Shown one piece after another: positions 42,470-54,600 of a stretch of 64,000 bases of DNA. The DNA is from Glandiceps talaboti (lineage: Eukaryota > Hemichordata > Enteropneusta > Spengelidae), in NCBI RefSeq assembly GCF_964340395.1, contig NC_135561.1, positions 23,214,486 through 23,278,485 of the forward strand. Reading direction: 5' to 3'. Under the pieces are notes generated by a model. That model saw only the letters and a program-made list of their open reading frames with translations. It had not been told where the DNA came from and did not search any database. Numbering within the stretch: the stretch's first letter is position 1; the number at the start of each line of letters is the position of its first letter. A program made the translations under genes and the position numbers.

Positions 42470-43880
42470 TACAGATTTTTAGTTGTAGTCTTTTTAGCCC
42501 TAATTTGCATATCACTGATGAAATTATCATATCAAGAATACATCTTAATCTAATTATAGACGACCAAAAAGACACATTTTTAGATCATAATTTACATATC
42601 ACTGGTTGGATCGTGTTATAGACCTTTTGTAAATATAGACTTAGTTTTAGTCTTTATAGCCCTAATTTGCATATCACTGATGAGATAAACACATCAAGAA
42701 TACATCTTAAACTAATGATAGATTTTTTACCATAAAGCCACATTATTAGCCCCTAATTTGCATATCACTGAAGAGATCATCTTGTTATAGACGTTTTGTA
42801 AATATAGACTTTTAGTTTGAGGCTTTTTAGCCCTAATTTGCATATCACCGATGAGATCATGGTATTAAGAATACATCTAAATCTAATGATAGACTTTTGA
42901 CCAAAAAGACACGTTATTAGGCACTAATTTGCATATTACTGATTGGATCATCTTGTTATAGACTTTATAAATATAGACTTTTAGTTTTAGTCTTTTTAGC
43001 CCTAATTTGCATATCACTAATGAGATAAACACATCAAAATTACATCTTAATCTAATGATAGAATTTTGACCAAAAAGACATATTATTAGGCACTAATTTG
43101 CATATTACTGATTGGATCATCTTGTTATAGACTTTCTTTTAGTTTGAGTCTTTTTAGCCCTAATTTGCATATCACTGATGAGATAAACACATCAAGAGTA
43201 CATCTTAATCTAACGATAGACTTTTGACCAAAAAGACACATTATTAGACACTAATTTGCATATTACTGATTGGATCATCTTGTTATAGACTTTCTTTTAG
43301 TTTGAGTCTTTTTAGCCCTAATTTGCATATCAGTGATGAGATAAACACATCAAGAATACATCTTAATCTAATGATAGACTTTTAACCAAAAAGACACGTT
43401 ATTAGGCACTAATTTGCATATTACTGATTGGATCATCTTGTTATAGACTTTATAAATATAGACTTTTAGTTTTAGTCTATGTAGCCCTAATTTGCATATC
43501 ACTAATGAGATAAACACATCAAGAATACATCTTAATCTAATGATAGAATTTTGACCAAAAAGACATATTATTAGGCACTAATTTGCATATTACTGATTGG
43601 ATCATCTTGTTATAGACTTTCTTTTAGTTTGAGTCTTTTTAGCCCTAATTTGCATATCACTGATGAGATAAACACATCAAGAGTACATCTTAATCTAATG
43701 ATAGACTTTTGACCAAAAAGACACATTATTAGACACTAATTTGCATATTACTGATTGGATCATCTTGTTATAGACTTTCTTTTAGTTTGAGTCTTTTTAG
43801 CCCTAATTTGCATATCACTGATGAGATAAACACATCCAGAATGCATCTTAATCTAACGATAGATCTTTGACCAAAAAGAT
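42470..43880 (-). repeat. Array of about nine 165-bp units, each with two ATTTGCAT octamers
   Basis: Each unit holds CCCTAATTTGCATATCACTG, ACATCTTAATCTAATGATAG, ACCAAAAAGACA and CACTAATTTGCATATTACTG. Reverse-complemented, these match the internal F2 module (CAGTAATATGCAAATTAGGG, then TGTCTTTTTGGTCAAAA). The array therefore looks like tandem amplification of an F2 internal segment on the minus strand. A three-unit higher-order period of about 485 bp is visible (for example 42960 versus 43445). Confidence 0.85.
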
Positions 43881-44269
43881 GAGATCATAAGCCTTAATTT
43901 GGTTTTGAGACACATATATTTGATCACTATACCATGGGTATAACTGAAGCGGTGACATTATTTTGTATTGTAATTTATGAATGTTCTGACCATCACAAAA
44001 CGAAAAATAAATTTGGTTCACATTGTTGGTTGTTATGTGGTTATTAGCTATATTTGTAATATTGTAAACAAACTTATCTTTTTCATCATCTTCAAAGAAG
44101 AATGTCTTTACGGAAATAACTCTTAAATTTGTAACATGAATGAAAAAAATATGCGCTGCAGAGCAAAATACACGGGTTTTAATTTTGTATGATTAGCATT
44201 TTAATGAAAGAAATATTTCGATTCAACTTTGTATTTCTTGAAAAAAAACTTAACTAACTAGATTTTGCG

Positions 44270-44480
44270 AAAACTTTAACCCTAATTAGAAGTGGCACAG
44301 TCAGTATTTCTAGAAACAATCTATTTTAAGTTTACATTTAGTTAACTAGTTTTTGCGAAAGTTGTTAATTTTAGCATGGGAACCCTAATTAGAAGTGGCA
44401 CAGTCTGTATTTCTAGGAACAACCTATTTTAAGTTTACATTTGGTTTACTAGTTTTGGGGTAACTTTAGTATGGGACCCT
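44270..44480. repeat. Two and a half copies of a roughly 105-bp repeat
   Basis: CCCTAATTAGAAGTGGCACA, GT(C/A)(A/T)GTATTTCTAG, AACAA(T/C)CTATTTTAAGTTTA and CTAGTTTT(T/G)G recur at about 44280, 44383 and, degraded, 44477. Non-coding. Confidence 0.8.
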
Positions 44481-44733
44481 AAATAGAAGTGGTTTTCTGT
44501 GGTTATAGGCAATTATGGTTTTCAAGTTTGTGTTTCGTAAATAGTCTAATATAAACATCAATGATTTTTCATTTGAACATGGCAAAATACAATTGTTTCG
44601 GTTGTGAAAGAAATGTATACCGGAGGTGGCTGAATTTATAGGAATCTGGGTACCCGAGAACAACTTTGTGTACATGACTATGTATGACGTATCTATTCAG
44701 ATTTGTTTTTCGATAAATTTTGATTTGTATTTT

Positions 44734-45321
44734 TTATTCGTAGATAAATTTTGATATGTATTTTGCGTTCTTAATGTTTTCGAAAATGGGGAATATTACA
44801 GTCTGTGCCACTTGAACAACCAATGACAAACTTTCCTCCTGACAAAACCGTCTAAATCCCAACCTGTCAACCCGGGCCGCCACCTTCCCGCCAAAAAAGG
44901 TACCGCGCCGAAATTGCCACCATGGCCCCCATTCCCATACAACGGGCCCAAATGCAGCAGAAAGAACAAACATAGCAAACCGACTTATCTCATATACCAT
45001 CCTTCGACGTTCTCGCAGGGACCAAACCATGATAAATTGACGAACCAATACGCAAACCATTGACTTCCATTCTCGAACAGTCTCTATTGTACAGCGAACA
45101 AACATCTGAAGCAAACACAGCATCCATACGGTAATACACATTGCAATTTTTCCTTCCAACTTCCTCTTTTCGACCAGTGAGCGAAGTAGACAGCATACAG
45201 CATCCAGGACCCATACCAAACATCGGAATATTCTTCTATCATCCACTCTCAGCAGTACAAGGCTTCGGACATATACTATGACGACATAGACCAGGGTGAG
45301 CAGCACAATACCAGTATCCAT
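44734..45321 (-). CDS. Unrecognised 195-residue multi-span membrane protein candidate
   Basis: A single uninterrupted frame of 195 codons in a locally GC-richer island. It starts at ACAAAGATGG, a good initiation context (A at -3, G at +4). Hydrophobic segments lie at about residues 4-24 (GIVLLTLVYVVIVYVRSLVL), 32-47, 58-76 (KIAMCITVWMLCLLQMF), 88-101 and 114-131. Arg/Lys-rich loops lie between them. A TATATAAA box and CCAAT box sit upstream at suitable distances. The TAA stop overlaps AATAAAAAA. No known family is recognised, and conserved motifs were not spotted. The AT-rich last 20 residues could be intron read-through if this is only a first exon. A real gene is plausible but unproven; there is no sign that it belongs to a transposon. 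Confidence 0.42.
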   Translation of the reverse strand: MDTGIVLLTLVYVVIVYVRSLVLLRVDDRRIFRCLVWVLDAVCCLLRSLVEKRKLEGKIAMCITVWMLCLLQMFVRCTIETVREWKSMVCVLVRQFIMVWSLRERRRMVYEISRFAMFVLSAAFGPVVWEWGPWWQFRRGTFFGGKVAARVDRLGFRRFCQEESLSLVVQVAQTVIFPIFENIKNAKYISKFIYE

Positions 45322-45377
45322 CTTTGTTTATCGTTTGCTGGAGTCGCAAAGACAGTTTGAAAATGTATCACGCGTCA

Positions 45378-45431
45378 TTTATATACCCAACCCAAGATGT
45401 TAGATTCCTGTCGAGAACCATGAACCAATCA
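45378..45431 (-). promoter_or_regulatory. TATA and CCAAT promoter-like elements for the minus-strand ORF
   Basis: On the minus strand, TATATAAA occupies 45385-45378, ending 57 bases before the ATG at 45321. A CCAAT motif (AACCAATCAG on the plus strand, about 45422-45431) lies about 40 bases further upstream. This spacing fits a TATA/CCAAT promoter starting near 45350 with a leader of about 30 nt. Inferred from motifs only. Confidence 0.4.
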
Positions 45432-45880
45432 GACCTAGAGGATCAAAATTTTCCTCTACCCCTCCAGGTGCACTTTAAAGGTGGTGGCAGGGAAAACTAT
45501 TGTGTTTGTAAGACTAGTTAGGTGTTGTTTGTTTCAAATTGGTCAATCACTTGACAGGGAGTACACGTGTTACATTTGACAAACAACCAATCAAAAGTCC
45601 GGAGTTGATTTCTCCACATTCTTTTATTTTACAGGAATACAAACTTATGTAACGTGCACAGGGGTGAACACTGTGTAATGAAGGTATAGACTAGCGTTCC
45701 TCGCTAAATGCGTGCAATGACGGATAAACACCGGTATTGTTGATGAATTATGAATGTATGTGTCGACCCCCGTTTGAATGAAAGTGTAATGTATAAAATT
45801 ATGTGAAAACCAGGACGTGGTGACGGGGGCTATTGTCTTGGAATAATAAGGTGTTGTATTTTATTACCAATTACTCAACT
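45432..45880. other. Spacer upstream of LINE, no gene recognised
   Basis: No gene. The segment near 45893-45940 (TTTATTTATTTATTTCACGG, AAGGCCGGCAAGTCCC) looks like the inverted 3' end of another LINE. Confidence 0.35.
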
Positions 45881-45947
45881 CGTTGACATACAGTTTATTT
45901 ATTTATTTCACGGAAGGCCGGCAAGTCCCATTTACAGGCTCCTAAAA

Positions 45948-48262
45948 ATGAAAAATTCAAGAATACAAAACACACAAGCATATCAAACAAACAAAACTAA
46001 CTTAATGCACATTAAAAACACATTTTTCGATTACTTATTCTCTAAGTATGTCAGTCATTTCATGATGAACGAAGAAGTCATAGTCAAATACAGCTGTAAG
46101 TCTTGCACAGTCAACCAGTTCAATTCTGATAGAAATCTTTTAAACAGTTCATGTTCTTTCCTACATTGCAATGTCAGATCCCTAACAAAAAACTTTGATA
46201 GCTTTGTTAACTTTCTAAGCATGTTAGATCAAAATTTTCTTTTTATAGCTCTAACGGAAACATGGTTACATCCCGATTCAAATTGCTGTCTTTATGATTT
46301 GCCTTCCTATACTTTCGTTACTTGTAATCGTGAAGCCTCACAAGGTGGTGGAGTCGCTCTGTATTTTCACAACTCGTTGTCCTTCTCTCGCATTAACACA
46401 TGTAAAATTAATCACTGCGAATCCATCTTTGGGGAAACTATGATCAACAACAAAAAGATTGTTATAGGCGTTATCTCCAGAAGACCCAACACACCTTTTA
46501 ATGAATTCATTGACAGTTTAGAAGCATGCCTTGATCAGGTGTCAGTGAACGGGCGTGATTGTATTCTCCTTGGCGATATGAATATTGACACATCTTTAGA
46601 TAGCCCACCCGTTACTCATTACAATACTCTCCTGAATACATACAATATGACACAATTAATTAACACCCCTACCAGAGTTACTAACACCTCACAAATATTA
46701 CTGACCACTTTATTGAGTCCGGTACAATTGAAACAGACATTTCAGACCACTATCCAATTTTCGGCATTATTAAAAGTCTGCATCACGTTTTTGAAAACAG
46801 TACCAAAACACACACCTACGATTTCTGGAATTACAACAAAGAGGCCTTCTTAGCTGACCTAAGCAATGTATCCTGGCAACCAGTCCACATGTGCGAAGAT
46901 CCGTCTGAAGCATACAATATTTTTAATGATTTATTTCATACTGTTATCAGAAGACATCTTCGAATAAAAACATTTACAAGAACACAAAAGTCAATTAAAA
47001 GACCCTGGATCACAAAGGGCTTATTTACATCCATACATACAAAACATAAACTTTTCTCGAAAATGAAAAATCACCCAAGGAATAACCAAATTAAAAATAT
47101 GTATACTAGGTACAGGAATACATTGACGAAGCTCCTTAGGTTGGCTAAGAAAAACTACTACACCAATAAAATTTCAAATGCCTCTGGCAACACCAACAAA
47201 ACTTGGCTTATTATTAAATAGATGTTGAACAAAACACATACCAAATGTTCTCCCGATAAATTAACTACAAACAACCCTGGAAACACATGCTTAACAGATA
47301 CAAGAGATATTACTCAAGAATTCAATAATTATTTCACTGGTATTGGGCCCAATCTTGCTCAAAAGATTACAAGCAACAAAGACTTTAGACAATACCTGGA
47401 TGGGAACTACCTCAACTCCTTTTTCTTTCACCCCGTGTCTGAAGAAGACGTCCTTGGAGAAATATTCAAGCTTGATCCCCGCAAAGCTACCGGTCAGGAC
47501 ACAATTAATCCCCTCTTAGTTATACACGCTGCTCACATTATTGCATGCCCTCTCACACATATAATTAACTGTTCTCTCAACAATGGTATTTTTCCAAGTC
47601 TACTTAAGATTGCCAAGGTAATACCTATTTATAAAAAAGGTTCGCCATGCGATGTTTGCAATTATCGCCCCATTTCAATTTTGCCCGTAATCAGTAAAGT
47701 GTTTGAATCTATTGTCAATCATCAACTTGTTATATATTTTGAAAAATACAACATCCTCATCAAAACTCAGTTTGGTTTCAGGAAAAAACACAGTACTAAG
47801 CTTGCCCTGGTTGACCTGATCACTGGTATTGCTAATAAGCTGGACAATGGATATCTGACATGTGGTATATTCATTGATTTGCGGAAAGCCTTTGACACAA
47901 TAGACCATAGTATTCTTCTACAGTGTCAGAGGCTTGCCTTTACTTTGGTTTAAAAGTTATCTCTCCCAGCGTAAGCAGTGTGTCTGTATAAATAATGTTA
48001 CCTCGCCATATAGCGAAATACAATGTGGAGTACCACAAGACTCAATTTTAGGCCGCCTTCTCTTTCTGATTTACATCAATGATATTGTGAACGCTACAGA
48101 TGCATTTGAATTTCGATTATTTGCCGACGACACAAACTTGTTTCAATTTATCAACAATCCCTCAAATATAATTCAGCTTGATCAACTCCATTTCGACTTC
48201 AGGAAAGTTTGTGACTGGTGTGACGCCAATAGGCTCACTATCAATGTAGACATAATTCATTA
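45948..48262 (+). pseudogene. Decayed LINE: AP endonuclease plus reverse transcriptase, 3'-truncated
   Basis: The non-LTR retrotransposon ORF2. The endonuclease part shows FLHCNVRSL, FIALTETWL, GGGVALYF and LGDMNID. After a frameshift near 46700 it continues with DISDHYPIF, the catalytic SDH motif, and a linker DFWNYNKEAF. An in-frame TAG at 47219 replaces a probable glutamine. The RT domain then shows KATGQDTINP, IPIYKKGSPCDVCNYRPISI, QFGFRKKHST, DLRKAFDTIDH, a small deletion with frame change near 47925, LLWFKSYLSQRKQ, GVPQDSILGR (the usual G is D) and FADDTNLF. Homology stops at LTINVD, exactly where the 32-bp array begins. Jockey/CR1 group by motif style. Non-functional. Confidence 0.9.
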
Positions 48263-51200
48263 GTATATACATCATTACTGTCTATGATTCATATGTACAT
48301 ACATCATTACTGTCTACCATCCATTAGTATATACATCATTACTGACTATAATTCATATATACATACATTATTACTATCTATAAATAATTAGTACATATGT
48401 CTTTACTGTCTATAATTCATATGTATCTACATTGATACTATCTGTAATTCATATTTATATACATCATTACTGTCTATAATTCATATGTACATAAATCATT
48501 ACTGTCTATACTTCATTAGTATATACATTATTACTGTCTATAATTCATTAGTGTATACATCACTACTGTCCGTAATTCACATGTACATATATTATTACTG
48601 TCTACAATCCATCAGTATATACATTATTACTGTCTTTGATTCATTAGTATATATCTATATCTTTACTGTCTATAATTCATATGTATATACATCATTGCTG
48701 TCTGTAATTCATATGTATTTACATTATTACTGTCTATAATTTATATGTACATACATTATTACTGTCTATAATTCATACTTATATACATCATTACTGTCTA
48801 TAATGCAGATGTATATACATCTTTACTGTCTATAATTCATATGTATATACATCTTTACTGTCTATAATTCATATGTACATACATCGTTACTGTCTATGAT
48901 CTATACATCATTACTGTCTATAATTCATATGTATATACATCATTACTGTCTATAATTCATATGTATATACATCATTACTGTCTATAATTCATATGTATAT
49001 ACATCATTTCTGTCCGTAATTCATATGTATATACATCATTACTGTCTATAATTCATATGTATATACATCATTACTGTCTATAATTCATATGTATATATAT
49101 CATTACTGTCTATAATTCATATGTATATACATCATTGCTGTCCGTAATTCATATGTATATACATCATTACTGTCTATAATTCATATGTATATATATCATT
49201 ACTGTCTATAATTCATATGTATATATATCATTACTGTCTATAATTCATATGTATATACATCATTACTGTCTATAATTCATATGTATATATATCATTACTG
49301 TCTATAATTCATATGTATATACATCATTGCTGTCCGTAATTCATATGTATATATATCATTACTGTCTATAATTCATATGTATATACATCATTACTGTCTA
49401 TAATTCATATGTATATACATCATTACTGTCTGTAATTCATATGTATATACATCATTACTGTCTATAATTCATATGTATATACATCATTACTGTCTATAAT
49501 TCATATGTATATACATCATTGCTGTCCGTAATTCATATGTATATACATCATTACTGTCTATAATTCATATGTATATACATCATTGCTGTCCGTAATTCAT
49601 ATGTATATATATCATTACTGTCTATAATTCATATGTATCTACATTGATACTATCTGTAATTCATATGTATATACATCATTACTGTCTATAATTCATATGT
49701 ACATACATTATTACTGTCTATAATTCATATGTATCTACATTGATACTGTCTATAATTCATATGTATATACATCATTGCTGTCCGTAATTCATATGTATAT
49801 ACATCATTACTGTCTATAATTCATATGTATATACATCATTGCTGTCCGTAATTCATATGTATATATATCATTACTGTCTATAATTCATATGTATATACAT
49901 CATTACTGTCTATAATTCATATGTATATACATCATTGCTGTCCGTAATTCATATGTATATACATCATTACTGTCTATAATTCATATGTATATATATCATT
50001 ACTGTCTATAATTCATATGTATATACATCATTGCTGTCCGTAATTCATATGTATATATATCATTACTGTCTATAATTCATATGTATATACATCATTACTG
50101 TCTATAATTCATATGTATATACATCATTGCTGTCCGTAATTCATATGTATATACATCATTACTGTCTATAATTCATATGTATATATATCATTACTGTCTA
50201 TAATTCATATGTATATACATCATTACTGTCTATAATTCATATGTATATACATCATTACTGTCTGTAATTCATATGTATATACATCATTACTGTCTGTAAT
50301 TCATATGTACATATATTATTACTGTCTACAATCCATCAGTATTTATATCATTACTGTCTATAATTCATATGTACATATATCATTACTGTCTGTGATTCAT
50401 TAGTATATACATTATTGCTGTCCGTAATTCACATGTATATACATCATTACTGTCTATAATTCATATGTATATACATCATTGCTGTCCGTAATTCATATGT
50501 ATATACATCATTACTGACTATAATTCATATATACATATATCTTTACTGTCTATAAATAATTAGTACATATGTCTTTACTGTCTCTAGTTCATATGTATCT
50601 ACATTGATACTATCTGTAATTCATGTGTATATACATCATTACTGTCTATAATTCATATGTATATACATCATTACTGTCTATAATTCATATGTACATACAT
50701 TATTACTGTCTGTAATTCATATGTATATACATCATTACTGTCTATAATTCATATGTACATACATTATTACTGTCTGTAATTCATATGTATATACATCATT
50801 ACTGTCTGTAATTCATATGTATATACATCATTACTGTCTGTAATTCATATGTATATACATCATTACTGTCTATAATTCATTAGTATATACATTATTACTG
50901 TCTATAATTCATATGTATATACATCATTACTGTCTGTAATTCATATGTATATACATCATTACTGTCTATAATTCATATGTATATACATTATTACTGTCTA
51001 TAATTCATATGTATATACATCATTACTGTCTGTAATTCATATGTATATACATCATTACTGTCTATAATTCATATGTATATACATTATTACTGTCTATAAT
51101 TCATATGTATATACATCATTACTGTCTATAATTCATATGTATATACATCATTACTGTCTGTAATTCATATGTATATACATCATTACTGTCTATAATTCAT

Positions 51201-51595
51201 ATGTATATACATCATTACTGTCTGTAATTCATATGTATATACATCATTACTGTCTATAATTCATATGTATATACATCATTACTGTCTATAATTCATATGT
51301 ATATATATCATTACTGTCTGTAATTCATATGTATATACATCTTTACTGTCTATAATTCATATGTACATATATTATTACTGTCTACAATCCATCAGTATAT
51401 ATATCATTACTGTCTATAATTCATATGTACATATATCATTACTGTCTGTGATTCATTAGTATATACATCATTACTGTCTATAATTCATATGTATATACAT
51501 TATTACTGTCTATAATATATACATTATTACTGTCTATAATTCATTAGTATATACATCATTACTGTCTGTAATTCATATGTACATACATCCTTACT
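48250..51595. repeat. 32-bp minisatellite, about 104 copies
   Basis: The unit is TATAATTCATATGTATATAC then ATCATTACTGTC, with GTCCGTAATTC, ATTAGTATAT and CATTGATACTATC variants. The two ends are more diverged than the very homogeneous centre (about 48900-50300). It starts directly at the truncated end of the LINE RT. Confidence 0.97.
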
Positions 51596-52803
51596 CGGTG
51601 TAATGGTGGTTGACAAAACACTTTGAATTGTGTTTCCCAGAACAACTTTGTGTGCATCGCCCATGGCTTGGTTTGATGAACAATCGGCTGTGATCAGATC
51701 ATGTTGGGAATAATTACACTCTATGGAGGTCGGTTACGGTTTTATGTTACTCACCGTCAAACGTACAGCCTGTGGCTATTTGCTTCGAAAACAAAAACGA
51801 TTTCCCTTTGCAACTGTACAAGCCTTAGGATAAGAATGTTTTATGTTTTCAACTGGGACTCTTTAGGTCACAATATCAATGGGATGAATTATGATGGTTC
51901 GCTTCGTTGATTAACTATCACAAGAAATACTTGGTTACAATCGATCAGGACTGCATGCAAGACACCCAACACCACAGGAAACTAATTACCTTCATTGTAC
52001 TTAAACTTCGATCGGTTTAGGGTCTGTTCACTTTTACTTGTGGTGAACTAATGAGTCATTATTTTAATGCCCTGTTCTGATGACAGAGTGAGATACCCGA
52101 ATACAATTAGCCTCAACCATTTTCGCCTTGTCTCTGGATTATGAAACACTCCAAGCCGCCTTGTTAAACCCACTAAATCAGTGTAATGATTAAAGGAGCC
52201 CTCAGTAATTAAAAGGGTGAGGGCTGGGGGGGGGGGCACTTTTTACAAATCAGGTCTCAGGAGAGAGGGACATATTTTGACTTTATTTTGACTCGTTCTA
52301 TTGTCAAATTTTGCATTTTAGGGGAATTTGTCATTCAACTGCTGAAGGGTTACGCTTAGGGGTTAGGGTTACTGTTAGTGTTTGAGTTAGGGTGTACCGT
52401 AATATCAGACTATTTCAATCAAATCGCCGATTACAACCATGTGGTGACTTATTTATCAGCTAGGTGTGATGTGAGGAGAAAAGTCACAGTTGGTCGCACA
52501 TGATTATAGCAGGAACAGTTGGGTAAGATATTAGGAATAATGTTGTGATGTTGACCTCAATCCTGACAATATATTGCGTTTGGTGGTTAATGTTCTGGCC
52601 TTCAGCCCAGCCAATGAAATCAAGACAAAGATATTGATTAATTTGGTGCTGATTTCACACCCATTCACTCCGGTGGTAGTAGTTGGGAGATCTTTAAAAC
52701 TTTGTACGTGGTGGCAGCATAGCAGTGGGATTAGGTCCTTTAAACCATTAATTTTGGGACTAGTGTCCTTTTCCATGCCTGAGAGCATTTGAACCATGAT
52801 TTT
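51596..52803. other. Unique sequence, no gene recognised
   Basis: Short ORFs on both strands without family resemblance. An 11-G run lies at 52226-52236, and a few TTAGGG-like words near 52355 are too sparse to be telomeric. Confidence 0.4.
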
Positions 52804-52851
52804 TAGCACAACTGAACTGAGGTTCAGTAGTGCTATAGGGATCGCCCGGCA

Positions 52852-52909
<58 letters not shown>

Positions 52910-54080
52910 AACAACTTAAAGTCAAAAACCGCTCAACCGATTGCCATGATATTTGGTGGGTCCATTACCTTGGGTGTCTCGTTGGGAAATTGTTCAAATC
53001 AAAATGATCTTACCACCGGTTTGTGATTTGGGTCAAAAAATGTGATTTTTGGTCAAAAAACTTAAACTTAAAAACTACTGGGCAGATTGGGCTGAAATTT
53101 GGGTGAACCATTCTGCAGGGTGTTTTTACTAAGAATTGTTCATGATGTCCCATCAATGATATGCAAATTAGGGCTAAAAATGTGTCTTTTTGGTCAAAAA
53201 TCTATAATTCCAAAGGGGTGAAATTTAATGGAAATGCATCTAGGGATGTATGGACGAAGAAATATTAAGCATACAATGATTCCATGAGTGCTATGAAAAT
53301 TTGGTGTAAAAATGTTCGTTTTTGGTCAAAAACTTATATCTCAAAAAGTACTTGGTCAATGAGTCTGAAACTTGGTGAGATGTTTCTGGAAGAGTTATTC
53401 TGCAGATTTTCTTCAAAACCTTTTTACAAAATTGGCCCTAGCAACCATGACCACACCCTAAGCAACAACCAAATGGCAGTATATTTTGGTCATATAACAA
53501 AATCATCTGGTAGGCAAGTGAGTAAACATTCAAAAAATATTCAAATACCCTAGCAACCATGACCACGCCCATAGCAACAGCAAAACGGTGGTGTATTTCA
53601 CAAAGAGAACAATAGGGATTATTAGACAATTGAATAAACATTCAAAAAATGTATGTAAATTTGCCTAGCAACACGACCACGACTATAGCAACAGCCAAAT
53701 AATCACGTATATCGCAAAGATAACAACAGGAATAGAAAGACAAATGAATAAACATTCAAAAAATGTATGCAAATATCCTTAGCAACAAGACCACACCCAT
53801 AGCAACAGCCAATTGATCACATATATTGCGAAGGTAACAACGGGGATTAATAGACAACTGAATAAACATTCGAAAAATGTATGTAAATTTGCCTAGCAAC
53901 AAGACCACGCCCATAGCAACAGCCAAATGATCGCGTATATCGCAAAGATAGCAACATGGTTGGATAGGCAACTGGATAGTCATTCAGCAAATGAACACCT
54001 ATTGTTAGCATGGACTAGCATATGGATAAACATTTTTAAAATCTGTACAGTTGTGCTACAACGCCATTGGCGGTATTTTT
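52804..54080 (+). mobile_element. F2 Helentron-like element, copy e (best-preserved)
   Basis: The 5' hairpin spans 52804-52835 (TAGCACAACTGAAC / GTTCAGTAGTGCTA, one mismatch), followed by (CTGT)n at about 52853-52909 and AACAACTTAAAGTCAAAAAC. The internal GCAAATTAGGGCTAAAAATG module is next. About four TAGCAAC...CCACGCCCATAGCAACAGC core units follow. The 3' repeat is CAGTTGTGCTA (54048-54058), the hairpin CGCCATTGGCG (54062-54072), then GTATTTTT. No protein. Confidence 0.8.
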
Positions 54081-54174
54081 CAAATATGTTAACAGGGGAG
54101 GGTCATGTTTTAGAGACTTGAAATTGAGGGAGGGTCACTTTTTAGTGCAACAGAATCAGGGGAGGTCATATTTT

Positions 54175-54600
54175 TAGCTCCGCTGTCAGCGAAAGCTGAA
54201 AGCGTAGCTTTAGGTATAGGTGGGTATTGAGGTATAGAGAGTAGAGTGAATCATAGGTGTCCGTCAAACTTTTATATTTTCACTATCTACTCCGAAAGTG
54301 ACAGTCGGAATTCTTCGATATTTGGTGTGCATGTTCCCTGGGGGGAGGCTATTCAGATTTGTTCATGCCAAGTTGATCTGTGCCATTTTCAATTTTTTAT
54401 GATTTTTTTTCCAAAAATGACATTTTCATCAACTCCTCATAAACTTCAAGCTTTGATATCATGCTTTGATATCTGGTGTGTTGATGCACAGGGAGTAGCT
54501 TACTTAGATTTGTTAATTTCAAGTCAGCACGTCTTCTCTTCTATTTTTTATGAATTTTTTTTTGAAATTTGAAAAAAAAATGAATATGTTAATGAGCATA
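54175..54600 (+). mobile_element. F3 element, 5' fragment
   Basis: TAGCTCCGCTG at 54175-54185 is the exact complement of the F3 3' repeat CAGCGGAGCTA. It forms a 5' hairpin with AGCGTAGCT (54201-54209). Downstream, the words TCATCAACTCCTCATAAACT and GCTTTGATATC match the linker at 4050-4105. No F3 3' end follows, so this copy is 3'-truncated or decayed. Confidence 0.65.

Noticed and set aside
44923-44976. Plus-strand GCCACCATGG start with CCAAT and E2F-like sites just upstream
   Set aside because: The frame stops after 17 codons with no usable donor, and the island is better explained by the longer minus-strand ORF.
52340-52400. TTAGGG-like words suggesting an interstitial telomere
   Set aside because: Only a few degenerate copies, without an array.
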